From contig NZ_JADNYM010000005.1 in the NCBI RefSeq assembly GCF_015708085.1, forward strand, positions 1 through 64,000: 64,000 nucleotides of DNA. The letters run 5' to 3'. Origin of the DNA: Arthrobacter terrae (GTDB taxonomy: Bacteria > Actinomycetota > Actinomycetes > Actinomycetales > Micrococcaceae). Positions 32,641-42,435 of the stretch are shown piece after piece. The first letter of the stretch is position 1, and the number at the start of each line of letters is the position of its first letter. The translations under genes and the position numbers were made by a program. The notes under the pieces are model-generated. The model ran no database searches. It saw only the letters and a program-made list of their open reading frames with translations, and was not told where the DNA came from.

Positions 32641-35616
32641 TCAGGCGAACGGATCCTCGTCATCGCCCACCATGACGGCGTCAAAGGAATCAGCTCCGAA
32701 TGCTGGATCATCGAACGGGTCGACCTCCAGTGCAGCCGTGGTGGCACGGTGCGGCGCAGGTGCGGGTTCCGCAAACGGGTCCACCCCATCAGGCACGATG
32801 ACAGCATCTTCCGGTGCCGGTTCCGCCTTCACTGGCGCCCGGAGAACATGCTCGGATTCCCAGGGGGCGAGCTTATTTTTGCGCCATGAGACGTCCACTG
32901 CGTCGATCGCAGCGATCCTCTCCGGCGTGATGGTCCCCAGCCGCAGCGCGTTGCGCTGGTTGTTGATCCAAGCGCCAAGGTTGTGGCCGGCTTCGACATG
33001 CTTAACCGGGACCAGGGCATGACCTTCACGGGCAACGAAGGACACCAGATTCGACAACGCCATCTCCCACTTCTTCCGATGCTTCACCGGCCCGGTACCT
33101 GCCGCCACCTTCCGGGCCTTGGCAGGCTTGGCAGCTTTCGCCGACTTGGAGGGCGCCGCGGGTGCCGGGAGGCTCCTTCCGGATTTGCCGAGCACAAGGC
33201 TAGTGTGACCGTCGAAGAAGTCTCTCAGCCCGGACGCGGAGGAAGATTCCCGCAGCGCTGCCATGGCGGTCGTTTCAATCTGCCGTATCCGTTCACGGGT
33301 GACGCCGTAGATCCTGCCGATTTCATCCAGGGTCATTGCCTCCCCCGTGGCCAACCCGTACCGATAAGCGATGATGCCCGCCTCGCGTTGGGTCAGTCGG
33401 TCCAACCTGCTGTGCAGCGCGGTACGCAGTGCGTCATAGACGGCTGTGTCGAAAGCTGTTGGCTCATCCGGGTCGTACAGGGTTTCACCCAAGAGTTCAA
33501 GGCCGCCGCTCCCGTTCGGGACTTCCCAGTCAAGGGAAGCAGGGAGGACCCGCAGCCGCCGGAGACGGATGACCTCCTCGACTGTTTTGCCGGAGCCGGC
33601 AGCAATCTCTTCGACAGTTCCGTCACGTCCTTCACGCTGAAGGAATTCCCGTTCCGCACCGTAAACACTGAGGATCTGTTCGTTGATGTGAACAGGAATC
33701 CTGATCGTACGGGACTTGTCAGCGATCCCGCGCGTGATGGCCTGCCGGATCCACCAGGTTGCGTAGGTGGAGAATTTGAAGCCTTTCTTGTAGTCGAACT
33801 TCTGGACCCCGCGGTAGAGGCCGATGTTGCCTTCCTGGATGAGGTCCAGGAAGTCCATACCGGATCCGGTGTAGCGCTTGGCAATTGATACAACGAGGCG
33901 CAGGTTGCTGCGCACGAGCGTCAACGTTGCGGCCCGTCCTTCTGCGGCGATAGTCTCCAGCTCCAGGATGGCCCGTCGGCCCTCTGGGGTGGTGGTCACG
34001 AGCTTGTGCTCGGCATACAAGCCTGCCTCAATCGCCATGGCCAGGTCGGTCACCTCATCCGCACCCAGCAGGTCCACGTCACCGATCTGGTTCAGGTACT
34101 GGCGGATGTCCTCACCGATCTCCCCGCTCAGGACCGGCTCGTCAGTCCAGTCACCCTCTACATGTTCGAGGAGGAAAGGTTCTGCCGGCGGTTCAGTGAC
34201 TGGCCGTTCAGGGGCTTTAACCGCTACCGGTGGTGCGACGTAAGCCAGGAATTCTTCGATCGCCTCAACATCCGTCTCGATCCGGAACACCCCCTGCCGC
34301 CGGGCATACGGAAGGACGGCGCCGAGGTACTCTTCCCCACGCACCTTCGGGTCCTCGACCGTGTTCAGGGAGTAGAGCACGACGAAGCGCCCGGCACGGC
34401 CATCAGCTTTCTTGCGGATAACCCGGCCAAGGCGTTGAACAAGTTGCCGCTGACTACTACTGGCTGCGACCATGATCCCCAGATCGGCCTCGGGCACGTC
34501 AATTCCTTCATCCAGGACGCGCGGGGCGGTAAGGACTTTCGCGGTTCCGTCCCGGAAGGCACCGAGGGCCGCTGCACGCGCATCCTTACCCATGCCGGAC
34601 ATAACAGTCGCGGACGAGTTGCCCATCGCTGTGCAGATCTGGGCGGAAGCCAAAGCCGACTTTTTGGTCTGCGTGAAGACAAGGGTAGGTCCGGACGCTG
34701 TGATCGCCGGGTTCAGGGCTGCCAAGGCCATCCGCTTTGTCGGCGTCTCTGCGAGCAGGTTCTGCCGCCCGGTCATGGCGGCCATGTATTTGCGTGCCAG
34801 AGCCGGGCCGGGCGAGTCGACCTTGCTATCAGCCAGATGAGCGACGGCGGTGATGAATGGTGCGAACGGGTTCCGCGGGATGTGGAGGTATATCTCCAAG
34901 GGTCCGACGGCTTTGGCCATCGTCTCGGTGAACGCGTCGTATTCGTCGCGCTCGGGGGCCGTAAGTTCAACCCCGACCATGGCGACGTCGAAGGGTGCGA
35001 TGATGTTGTCGGCCAGCGCACGGTCGTACCAGAGACGGAAGACGATGTCGCCAAAAAAGGGTGCGAGGCGGACGAGGTGCTCTCCATCGGCGCGTTCGTA
35101 AGTGGCAGACAATCCCAAACGCCACGTATAGCCGGTCTCCAAAGCCTCAGCGAACAGTGGGGCGGCGTAGCGGTGGCATTCGTCGGCGATGATGAGTCCG
35201 GCCTTATGGTCACGCAGGGTTTGGCGCGTCGCGGCCGAATGAACGATAGCGACCAGGACCTCGACCGTGTCCAGACTGTCGTGGTGGTTATCCCCCAGGG
35301 CTCCCCGGCTGGCACCAGGAAGGTCTTTCCTTAACGCGCGCAGCCACTGCGTCTGCAGTTCAGCGGTCGGGACGAGGACAAGGACTTTGAACCCGCGGCG
35401 GACAGCTTCAAAAGCGGCCGCAATTCCTACCCGCGTCTTCCCTGAACCGGTGACGGCTTCGATGACTCCGCGGCGGCCAGCGGCACGCCAGCAGTCCACG
35501 GCTTCCTGCTGCCAGGTGTAAAGGCCGGGATAGTCATCGGCGGCACTGATGTGTCCGTCAGCCGGCAGAGCGCCATGCGATGCGTCGCTTGGTCGATAGG
35601 TCAAGGCAGTAGTCAT
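32641..35616 (-). CDS. SF2 helicase fused to a complete sigma-70 factor
   Basis: Single 991-residue frame. Residues ~30-460: SF2 (XPB/RecG-like) helicase with AVTGSGKT (Walker A, ~54-61), ADECHR (DEAH-like, 144-149), [12 protein letters not shown] (III), and QRLGRVIRK (VI, ~394-402). Residues ~498-790: sigma-70 of primary type, with region 1.2 ([10 protein letters not shown]), 2 ([14 protein letters not shown]...[15 protein letters not shown]), 3 ([13 protein letters not shown]) and 4 ([19 protein letters not shown]). Residues ~848-905: one helicase-associated domain. The acidic tail has three DPF motifs and ends DDEDPFA, reminiscent of the SSB C-terminal peptide. Start ATG 8 nt after ACACAT. 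I know of no standard family with this fusion; it may couple DNA opening with promoter choice. Confidence 0.9.
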   Translation of the reverse strand: MTTALTYRPSDASHGALPADGHISAADDYPGLYTWQQEAVDCWRAAGRRGVIEAVTGSGKTRVGIAAAFEAVRRGFKVLVLVPTAELQTQWLRALRKDLPGASRGALGDNHHDSLDTVEVLVAIVHSAATRQTLRDHKAGLIIADECHRYAAPLFAEALETGYTWRLGLSATYERADGEHLVRLAPFFGDIVFRLWYDRALADNIIAPFDVAMVGVELTAPERDEYDAFTETMAKAVGPLEIYLHIPRNPFAPFITAVAHLADSKVDSPGPALARKYMAAMTGRQNLLAETPTKRMALAALNPAITASGPTLVFTQTKKSALASAQICTAMGNSSATVMSGMGKDARAAALGAFRDGTAKVLTAPRVLDEGIDVPEADLGIMVAASSSQRQLVQRLGRVIRKKADGRAGRFVVLYSLNTVEDPKVRGEEYLGAVLPYARRQGVFRIETDVEAIEEFLAYVAPPVAVKAPERPVTEPPAEPFLLEHVEGDWTDEPVLSGEIGEDIRQYLNQIGDVDLLGADEVTDLAMAIEAGLYAEHKLVTTTPEGRRAILELETIAAEGRAATLTLVRSNLRLVVSIAKRYTGSGMDFLDLIQEGNIGLYRGVQKFDYKKGFKFSTYATWWIRQAITRGIADKSRTIRIPVHINEQILSVYGAEREFLQREGRDGTVEEIAAGSGKTVEEVIRLRRLRVLPASLDWEVPNGSGGLELLGETLYDPDEPTAFDTAVYDALRTALHSRLDRLTQREAGIIAYRYGLATGEAMTLDEIGRIYGVTRERIRQIETTAMAALRESSSASGLRDFFDGHTSLVLGKSGRSLPAPAAPSKSAKAAKPAKARKVAAGTGPVKHRKKWEMALSNLVSFVAREGHALVPVKHVEAGHNLGAWINNQRNALRLGTITPERIAAIDAVDVSWRKNKLAPWESEHVLRAPVKAEPAPEDAVIVPDGVDPFAEPAPAPHRATTAALEVDPFDDPAFGADSFDAVMVGDDEDPFA

Positions 35617-35624
35617 GTTCCTCA

Positions 35625-35653
35625 ATGTGTGCGGCAAAGGCGGGATCTCTGCC
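35625..35653 (-). promoter_or_regulatory. Family 1 -10 for the helicase-sigma gene
   Basis: GCCGCACACAT, 8 nt to ATG; -35 is poor (GGGCAG region). The rest of 35654-35762 holds no gene. Confidence 0.5.
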
Positions 35654-35762
35654 CTAAACCCGGGCCGCCTGCGGCCTAAGAGACGGCCGATGGGCCCCAC
35701 TGGGTGTGGTGGCTGATACTGGACCTATGCTCGGAAACGCCCCACGGCTATAGCTGCAACGT

Positions 35763-35782
35763 CTACGCATGTTTCAGGGCAG
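35763..35782 (+). promoter_or_regulatory. Family 2 motif upstream of the 35819 gene
   Basis: CTACGCATGTTTCAGGGCAG. Confidence 0.6.
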
Positions 35783-35818
35783 AGGCCAACCACTACAAGC
35801 ACTCAGGGGTTTATCACC

Positions 35819-36727
35819 ATGGACATCAAACGCCGCCGGATGCTCACCGAGCCAGGCGACACCCTCCTCCTGTCCAAGTCCTCAATGGACACAGCCTTCC
35901 GTTTCACGGAATGGCAGGAGGCGACCGGTCTGACACCGAATCGGTTCACAGCGGACCCGATCTGCTCCGTTCCACTGCCCATCTACACGCAGGTGGCCGC
36001 TGGCGCCCGGCAGTTCTCCGCCGTCAAACCTGAGATCATGTGGCACCCGCTGTTCTGGCTGCCGCCGCGTCTCGCCGGCCGCTACAACCTGCCCTCCGGC
36101 CCGGACGGCGCCCTTGAGGTGGAGTCAACGACCATGTGGTCCATCCGGGTGGCACTGGAGCTGACCGCATCCGGACTGTACAGCATCGAGGACGGCTGGC
36201 TGGATATTCTCGCCACCGTCGGGATCGACGTTGAGAACGAGATTGATCTGGCCCGTGTCGAGGAATGGCAGTCCGGTGGTGTTGATGACCTGCTCGACTC
36301 AATCGACCTGGACCTGTACCTGGCGCTCGAGACCAACCCGAACTGGGCGCTCCAGTCGGCGATGGCCTTGGCTGAGCCGGCCACGCAGGCTCAGTGGGCA
36401 ATCCTGGCCGACTCCCTCATGGAGGTCGTCATGGACTCCTACGACGCCGAAGAAAACACCCCGTTGGCTGAGGTCCGGAAAACGATCGCCGTCGTCGCTT
36501 CGCTGGCCGGCGTCCAACTCGACGAAGTTCCGACCGACGATGAGGAGCCCGCAGAAGAATTTTGGGCCCGGATCGAACTCGAATCCCGCGACGGAATCTA
36601 CGCCACCGTCCAGGAGTTCCTGGAAGGCCCGGCAACGGAAGCCCTCGGGTGGCTCACGCTGACCCGCGACACCTATTGGGAGTCCGTGGAAGATCTTCAG
36701 TCGCTCCAGACCACCCAGGCGGCCTGA
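35819..36727 (+). CDS. Unknown acidic protein (302 aa)
   Basis: No family recognised. Mixed N-terminal half (WQEATGLTPNRF) and a strongly acidic, helical C-terminal half (VDDLLDSIDLDLYLALE, PTDDEEPAEEFW). Family 2 motif ~40 bp upstream. Followed after 15 bp by a membrane protein gene, probably one transcript ending at 37417. Confidence 0.6.
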   Translation: MDIKRRRMLTEPGDTLLLSKSSMDTAFRFTEWQEATGLTPNRFTADPICSVPLPIYTQVAAGARQFSAVKPEIMWHPLFWLPPRLAGRYNLPSGPDGALEVESTTMWSIRVALELTASGLYSIEDGWLDILATVGIDVENEIDLARVEEWQSGGVDDLLDSIDLDLYLALETNPNWALQSAMALAEPATQAQWAILADSLMEVVMDSYDAEENTPLAEVRKTIAVVASLAGVQLDEVPTDDEEPAEEFWARIELESRDGIYATVQEFLEGPATEALGWLTLTRDTYWESVEDLQSLQTTQAA

Positions 36728-36742
36728 CCTATGGGAGCCACC

Positions 36743-37369
36743 ATGGACGAATACATTCCGCTGCAGGCCAGGGTCAATCCAGACGGCTCCGTCGACGTCC
36801 TGATCGACAGTGCTGCTGTACCGGGTGGATCCGGCCTGACCATGGCCTCTCTGCTGCAACTGCTGACGCGGTATGCCCGTGAAAACGGCAAGCTGATGAT
36901 GACCACCACACACCCCAACGGCAGTGTCACCCGCGATCTGGTTTCCGAGGCAGGAGAGATCACGCCGTTCTACCCTGAGGCGGGTCCACAGTCGGTGAAA
37001 GCTGCCGTCTCCGCTGATCCTTCCGAGGAGGCCCTACTGCAGGTCCTCAAGCAGAGCGGTCAACGCCGCGTCGGGTACTCCGAAATCGCGACGGCCCCGC
37101 CTGTAGCCGCCGCTCCGGCCACGACACGGGTAACGATGGGTGAGGGGGCAATCCCGAAATTTGATGTCGAGGCCGACATCCAGAAGGCCATGTCGTCGAA
37201 GAAACCTCCGGCGAGCACAAAGCAGCGCATCATCATTGCCCTAGTCATCACCGTGCTTGTCCTGGTGGCTGTCGCATTGGCCGGCATGCCGCTGCTGAAC
37301 GCGGCTGCACATATGCTCGGGGCACTACCTGCGCCGGGTGTCCCCGCGACCGGGTTACTGCAGATCTAA
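36743..37369 (+). CDS. Membrane-anchored unknown protein (208 aa)
   Basis: I use the ATG at 36743 (GGGAG five bases upstream); an ATG lies 4 codons earlier. A ~150-residue cytoplasmic part is followed by one membrane helix near the C-terminus (IIIALVITVLVLVAVALAGM). Function unknown; could be a structural part of the transfer apparatus. Confidence 0.6.
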   Translation: MDEYIPLQARVNPDGSVDVLIDSAAVPGGSGLTMASLLQLLTRYARENGKLMMTTTHPNGSVTRDLVSEAGEITPFYPEAGPQSVKAAVSADPSEEALLQVLKQSGQRRVGYSEIATAPPVAAAPATTRVTMGEGAIPKFDVEADIQKAMSSKKPPASTKQRIIIALVITVLVLVAVALAGMPLLNAAAHMLGALPAPGVPATGLLQI

Positions 37370-37383
37370 CCCTGCTGTCTGAG

Positions 37384-37417
37384 GGCCGCCCCGTCCAAGT
37401 GACGGGGCGGCCTTTTT
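37384..37417 (+). terminator. Strong intrinsic terminator
   Basis: GGCCGCCCCGTC and GACGGGGCGGCC, 12-bp perfect arms, then TTTTT. Confidence 0.92.
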
Positions 37418-37425
37418 CGGTTCCG

Positions 37426-37454
37426 GTGAGTATCGCCGGTAATGCCGCACACAT
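37426..37454 (+). promoter_or_regulatory. Family 1 promoter for the 37462 gene
   Basis: GTGAG, 18 nt, ACACAT, then 7 nt to ATG. Confidence 0.75.
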
Positions 37455-37461
37455 ACTGACC

Positions 37462-37632
37462 ATGGCGAACACACTTTTCCTGGCCCCGGCATCCTGCGCC
37501 CCATATTCTGCCGCCCCGGCAGCGGCGCTTCTGGAACCCCTGGAACTTGGCTACCGAATTTTCAGCCCGGAATTCCTGGACGAACTCGAGGAGCACTACC
37601 GGGCACTGGCCGTCGGCCGCGTCCCCGCATAG
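37462..37632 (+). CDS. 56-aa protein, leaderless, upstream of dnaE
   Basis: The ATG is 7 nt after ACACAT. The peptide starts MANTLFLAPAS and ends in a helix (FSPEFLDELEEHYRALAV). No family recognised. dnaE begins 80 bp downstream and may share the transcript. Confidence 0.55.
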   Translation: MANTLFLAPASCAPYSAAPAAALLEPLELGYRIFSPEFLDELEEHYRALAVGRVPA

Positions 37633-37712
37633 GAGACTCCGGACAGCTCTTTTGTCCTGTATGACCAGGGCCCGCCGGCCCACTTCCAGCCAGATAGAAA
37701 CCCGAGGAACCC

Positions 37713-40700
37713 ATGGCGTTCGTCCACCTGCATAATCACACCGAATTTTCGAGCCTTGATGGTCTTTCAAGACTCAAAACCGTCGCGAAAACTGCTGCAG
37801 CGCTGGGCCAGACCGCCATGGCCGAAACCGAACACGGCTCCCTGGCCGGTGCGTGGAGGTTCACGAAAGCCTGCCAGGCCGCCGGGATCAAACCGATTAT
37901 CGGCATCGAAATCTACATGAGCATCGGCGACCGTTTTCTGCGCAACTCCGAAATAGTGGACCGCAACGACGACACCACCGCCGATGCCGATGACGGCAAG
38001 GGTGAGACGAAAGAGAAGCGTTACGAGCACCTGACCCTCCTTGCCCGTAACGAACAAGGCTGGAAAAATCTCCTCGCCCTGCACAACAAGGCCGAAGAAT
38101 CCTACTGGTACAAGCCGCGGATCGATTACGCGCTGCTCAAAGAGCACGGCGAAGGACTGATCGTACTGACAGGCTGCCTCGCCGGCCCGGTTGCCGGTCC
38201 ACTGTCCCGTGCTGCCGCGACCGCTGCCGCAGGAGACGCGGAGAAGTCCGTCGAGTTCGCCTCCGAAGCGAAAAACAATCTGGATACCCTGATTGACTGT
38301 GTCGGCAAGGAAAACGTCTACCTGGAGATCATGTATCACGGGATCGGCGCCGAGCAGTCGGTATTGAAACCGATCGCCCAGCTCTCACGTGAGTACGACG
38401 TCCCAATGGTTGTCACCAACGACTGCCATTACGAAAAGGACGAGGACTCCGGCGCACACGAAGGCTTCCTCGCGGTCGGGTCCAAGAAAGGCCTGGATGA
38501 CCCGGCCCGCTTCAAGTTCAACGGCGGCGGCTACTACGTGAAGTCCGAGCAGGAAATGCTCGACATCAAACCCGGCAGCAAAACATGGGCCGACGCATGC
38601 GCCATGACTCAGGTCATCGCAGACCGTTGTGACGACCAGGTGATCCCGACCCCGCATCAGCGCCTGCCCAAATACCCGCTGCCTGAAGGCTTCACCGACT
38701 CCAACGTCTACCTGAAAAAGCTCGTCAAGGACGGCGCCGTCAACCGCTACGGGTATGACCTGGCGACCAAGGAGCGGATCCCGCTGTCCGCTGAGGTGAA
38801 GGAACGGCTCAAAACAGAGCTGGACATCATTGCCGAAATGGGTTTCCCGGACTACTTCCTCATCATGTGGGACGTCATCAACTGGTGCCGGACCGATGCA
38901 CCCATCGAGTTCGACAACCCGGACGCGCCCCGGAAGAAGCCGATCCTGGTCGGCCCCGGCCGTGGTTCCGCGGCAGGCTCGGCCGTCTCCTACTGCCTGC
39001 GCATCGTTGGTATCGACCCGCTGTACAACAACCTCCTGTTTGAGCGTTTCCTCGAACCGGGCCGCGCCGGCATGCCCGACATCGACGTCGACTTTGAAAA
39101 GGCCCGCCGCGACGAGGTGTTCGCCTACCTGGCCTACCGTTGGGGGAAAGGCAACGTCGCCCGCATCGGCACGTTCGGTGTCGCCCTGTCCAAGGCTGCC
39201 ATCAAGGACGCCGCCCGCATCCTGAAGCCGTCCGGCCCCAGCGAGGAAATCAAAGCCCAGGCCAAAGAATTCTTCATTGCCGGTGAGCGCGGCAAGGGTG
39301 CGACGTTGCTCCGTGACGCCGAAAAGGTCGCCGCGGACAGGGCCGCGCAGAAAATGCGGCTCGGAAACAAGATGTCTGACCTGGTCCCGGCCTCCGGTGA
39401 AAAAGCGTACGACTTCGCACAGCTCACCGATACGAAAGACCAGGCCGGTCAGGCATTCCGGGACCTCGTTGACGAATCCGGCGAGGACGCCCAGGCCATC
39501 CTGGAACTGGCCCGCGCATTCGAAGGGGTCATCAAGAACGAATCAATCCACGCCTGCGGTTTCGTTGTCTCCCCTGAACCTCTCGATGAACTGGTCCCGC
39601 TGCGCTGGGCTTCCCACGCCGCGGATGCCGACCCGGCAGCCCCGCGCGTCATCTGCTGGGATGGTCCCGAGGTCGAAGACTACGGGTTCCTGAAGATGGA
39701 CATCCTGGGCCTGATGAACCTGGACATCGTCTCCACCGCGCTGGAAAACATCGAAATGACCACCGGTGAGCACCTCACGATGGACTCCATTCCGCACCCG
39801 GACATCAAAGGCGACCCGAAGGTTGACGCCGCTTTCGCGCTGATTGCTGCCGGAAACACCGGAGGGGTATTTCAGATGGAATCGGGCGGGATGGTGAAAA
39901 TCGCCCAGGACGTCGTTCCGGAATCCCTCACCGACATTTCCGCCATCGTTGCCCTGTTCCGTCCCGGCCCGCTGGCCGCGAAGGTCCCGGACCGGTACGC
40001 TGCGCGCAAAAACGGGCGAGAAGAGGTCGACTACGACGAGTTCACCTCGAACAAGATGGAGCAGGAATGGATCGCCAAGGTCCTCGATGACACGTATGGA
40101 AAATTCGTGTTCCAAGAGCAGCTCATGCGTCTGGGGACGGTCATTTCCGGATTCGATGCCTCTCAACGATCCGTGTTGCGTAAGGCTGTCGGCAAGAAAG
40201 ACGCCAAGAAGATGGCCGAGGTTGGCAAGATGCTGGCCGCCGGCGCCGAACAAGAATTCTTCGACGAGAGTGGGGTCCTGATTTCTCCGAAATTTTCGGC
40301 GAAGACAGCAGCCCACATGTTTGAGCTGATGAAAGGCTCGGCGTCGTACCTGTTCAATGCGAGCCACTCCGCCGCGTACGCGCAGCTGGCGTTCGTCACC
40401 GCATACCTGAAAGCCAACTGGCCGGTCGAATACGCGGCAGCGATCCTGGCAATCGCCGACAAGGACGACAAACGCATGAACGCGTTTTGGTCCCTGAAAA
40501 CTGACGGGATCACGGTACTCGCCCCTGACATCAACCTGTCTCTTGCCCGTACTGCGCCGGTGAACGGCTCTGTCCAGATGGGTCTCGCAGAAGTCAAGGA
40601 AGTCGGCGCCGCCGGCCATTACATCCTCGCCGAACGAATCCTGAACGGGGAGTTCAAAAACCTTCACGACGTGCTGACCCGCGTCACCGTGCCTGGCAAG

Positions 40701-41846
40701 AACGGCACTGAGCCAACCAAGCTGCCCGTTGGTGCCATCCAAGGTCTCATCGAAGCCGGTGCCATGGACTCCTTCGGGCCCCGCCTCGGCCAGCTCATGA
40801 CGTTGCGCGCCGCCCACAAGTCGGACCTGTCCCCTATCGACGCCGAATGGTCTGACGTAGAGGAATCCACCCGGCAGCGCCAACGCCTGGGCGTCAGCCT
40901 CGGCACCCACCCGCTGCAGTCCCTGAAGGAAGAAATCCTCGCATGGGAGGGCCCGGCGGGAGGCAGGGCGACCCCGCTGCACAAAATCGCGGACGAAAAC
41001 GGTGAAGCAGTCCTGACCGTCGGCGTCATCTCCATGTGGGAGGAAAAAGGCTACTCCGGCGGACGGCGGGCCAACTTCGCCCTCGAATCCTCCAAAGTCA
41101 CCATCCAGGGAGTCATGTGGGACCGCACCCTGTCCAACCTGCGCCGCCGTGGCACGGTCCCCAAGGTCGGCGACGTCGTCGCTGTGTCCGGGAAAGTCAA
41201 CGTCCGCACCACCTCAGTCGGCGACGAAGACGTCGAGACCCAGGAGACCATCACCACTAAGGAGCTCTCCATTTTTGAAGTCTGGCAGATCGCATCGGCA
41301 ACCGCACCGGAAATCAACGAACCGCGCGCGGTCATCGACTTCGCCGCCAAATACCGTGAGCTGCGCGCCACCAATCCGGACAAGCCCAAAGGCCCCGGCG
41401 GCAAAGATGACGAAACCGACAAAGCCCCGGCCGGTGAGCCCAAAAAAGTATTCGTCGCCGAAGTCACGGATCTGGAGGATCACCGGAAGAAGTCACGGTC
41501 CCGGCTCGTGGTCGTTGCTACCTCGGCACTTGGCCGCGGCCTGACCGGGAGAATCCTCGTCGGCGACCCTGCAGTCGTCAAACCTCATTCGAGTACGAGC
41601 TGGCCGACGAAGAAAGTCCAGCCGGGGTCCATTTACCGGGTCATGTGCCCGGGAGGGGACATCGTCATCCTCCTGGTGAAGTCCCCTTCCCTTGGGCACA
41701 GCCAGCTGCTGGAGATTTCCAACGACGTCACCGTCGAGGACCCCCGCTGGACGAAGCAGGACGGGTCCAACGCCCTCTACACCTGGTACCTGCTGGAGCA
41801 GACAGCAGAGCAGGCCGTCGAGGAAGAAGACACACAAGCCGCCTAG
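37713..41846 (+). CDS. dnaE: DNA polymerase III alpha subunit
   Basis: Replicative C-family polymerase. N-terminal PHP domain (MAFVHLHNHTEFS); palm with GRGSAAGS and the catalytic PDIDVDF (Asp456/458) and KMDILGL (Asp663) motifs; fingers with QEQLMRLG and LRKAVGKKD; C-terminal OB fold region (VITVSGKVNV-type, here DVVAVSGKVNVRT). At 1377 residues it is longer than a standard DnaE (~1160-1190), with extra C-terminal ~200 residues. CCGAGGAACCC precedes the ATG. An element-borne DnaE beside an exonuclease and SSB points to partly autonomous replication. No clamp or loader genes are visible here. Confidence 0.95.
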   Translation: MAFVHLHNHTEFSSLDGLSRLKTVAKTAAALGQTAMAETEHGSLAGAWRFTKACQAAGIKPIIGIEIYMSIGDRFLRNSEIVDRNDDTTADADDGKGETKEKRYEHLTLLARNEQGWKNLLALHNKAEESYWYKPRIDYALLKEHGEGLIVLTGCLAGPVAGPLSRAAATAAAGDAEKSVEFASEAKNNLDTLIDCVGKENVYLEIMYHGIGAEQSVLKPIAQLSREYDVPMVVTNDCHYEKDEDSGAHEGFLAVGSKKGLDDPARFKFNGGGYYVKSEQEMLDIKPGSKTWADACAMTQVIADRCDDQVIPTPHQRLPKYPLPEGFTDSNVYLKKLVKDGAVNRYGYDLATKERIPLSAEVKERLKTELDIIAEMGFPDYFLIMWDVINWCRTDAPIEFDNPDAPRKKPILVGPGRGSAAGSAVSYCLRIVGIDPLYNNLLFERFLEPGRAGMPDIDVDFEKARRDEVFAYLAYRWGKGNVARIGTFGVALSKAAIKDAARILKPSGPSEEIKAQAKEFFIAGERGKGATLLRDAEKVAADRAAQKMRLGNKMSDLVPASGEKAYDFAQLTDTKDQAGQAFRDLVDESGEDAQAILELARAFEGVIKNESIHACGFVVSPEPLDELVPLRWASHAADADPAAPRVICWDGPEVEDYGFLKMDILGLMNLDIVSTALENIEMTTGEHLTMDSIPHPDIKGDPKVDAAFALIAAGNTGGVFQMESGGMVKIAQDVVPESLTDISAIVALFRPGPLAAKVPDRYAARKNGREEVDYDEFTSNKMEQEWIAKVLDDTYGKFVFQEQLMRLGTVISGFDASQRSVLRKAVGKKDAKKMAEVGKMLAAGAEQEFFDESGVLISPKFSAKTAAHMFELMKGSASYLFNASHSAAYAQLAFVTAYLKANWPVEYAAAILAIADKDDKRMNAFWSLKTDGITVLAPDINLSLARTAPVNGSVQMGLAEVKEVGAAGHYILAERILNGEFKNLHDVLTRVTVPGKNGTEPTKLPVGAIQGLIEAGAMDSFGPRLGQLMTLRAAHKSDLSPIDAEWSDVEESTRQRQRLGVSLGTHPLQSLKEEILAWEGPAGGRATPLHKIADENGEAVLTVGVISMWEEKGYSGGRRANFALESSKVTIQGVMWDRTLSNLRRRGTVPKVGDVVAVSGKVNVRTTSVGDEDVETQETITTKELSIFEVWQIASATAPEINEPRAVIDFAAKYRELRATNPDKPKGPGGKDDETDKAPAGEPKKVFVAEVTDLEDHRKKSRSRLVVVATSALGRGLTGRILVGDPAVVKPHSSTSWPTKKVQPGSIYRVMCPGGDIVILLVKSPSLGHSQLLEISNDVTVEDPRWTKQDGSNALYTWYLLEQTAEQAVEEEDTQAA

Positions 41847-41849
41847 CCG

Positions 41850-41878
41850 GGGAGGGTGGCTCCGTGCTCCGCACACAT
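41850..41878 (+). promoter_or_regulatory. Family 1 promoter after dnaE
   Basis: GGGAG, 18 nt, ACACAT; gives a ~65-nt leader to the next gene. Confidence 0.7.
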
Positions 41879-41950
41879 AAGGGAAGAACAGGCGGAACTG
41901 CCGCCTAGAATCTACCCACCCGCCGCTGTGCGCGGCAGAAGGAGCCCCTC

Positions 41951-42235
41951 GTGAGCCCCGCCGACGACAAGCCCCAGACCGACACAACCCTCGCCGCGCT
42001 GGCCGTGCTTGAACGTTTCGCCACCCAGGATTTCGACTCCGTTGACGCCTTGTTGGACACCACGAACAACAAAGAACTGGCCATGGGGCTTCTCGATGTT
42101 GCCAGAATGCTTACCGGCATGCTCGCCCGTGCCACCGATGCCCGCCACGACGAAGTTATCGTCCACGTCCGCGAAACCGTCATGGGCCTGATCCATGACG
42201 GCCACCTCGGCACCGGCCTCCAGCCCGTCAACTGA
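41951..42235 (+). CDS. Unknown helical protein (94 aa)
   Basis: GTG start after GAAGGAGCCCCTC. All-helical (LAALAVLERFATQDF, LLDVARMLTGMLARATDA). No family recognised. Between dnaE and ssb, each with its own promoter. Confidence 0.6.
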   Translation: MSPADDKPQTDTTLAALAVLERFATQDFDSVDALLDTTNNKELAMGLLDVARMLTGMLARATDARHDEVIVHVRETVMGLIHDGHLGTGLQPVN

Positions 42236-42244
42236 ACTGGTGCG

Positions 42245-42273
42245 GTGACCTTTCTGACGGTTGCCGCACACAT
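42245..42273 (+). promoter_or_regulatory. Family 1 promoter upstream of ssb
   Basis: GTGAC, 18 nt, ACACAT; first of two tandem promoters, with a ~155-nt leader. Confidence 0.65.
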
Positions 42274-42337
42274 ATAAGCCAGAAGGAGAACCCCGTTTAC
42301 GGGTGGTTTCCAACTGATGCGGGACCAGCGCAAAAAT

Positions 42338-42365
42338 GACACCCGTCAACCGCCGGGGCGCATAG
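42338..42365 (+). promoter_or_regulatory. Family 3 promoter for ssb
   Basis: GACACCCGTC, 12 nt, GCATAG; ~65-nt leader. Second of two tandem motifs. Confidence 0.7.
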
Positions 42366-42435
42366 CAATACCAGAAGGCCGGAGACATTCCGGGCTTCTA
42401 CAGCAGCCCTTATGGGCCCAACGAAAGGCCACACC

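Noticed and set aside
34006-35334. 442-codon plus-strand frame inside the helicase-sigma gene
   Set aside because: Shadow of a minus-strand gene with all expected motifs.
39543-40982. 479-codon minus-strand frame inside dnaE
   Set aside because: Shadow frame of a highly conserved polymerase gene in high-GC DNA.
37426-42273. Reading the recurrent ACACAT motifs as ordinary ribosome-binding or repeat sequences
   Set aside because: They contain no Shine-Dalgarno match, occur on both strands in gene-dependent orientation and keep a fixed partner box 18 nt upstream.
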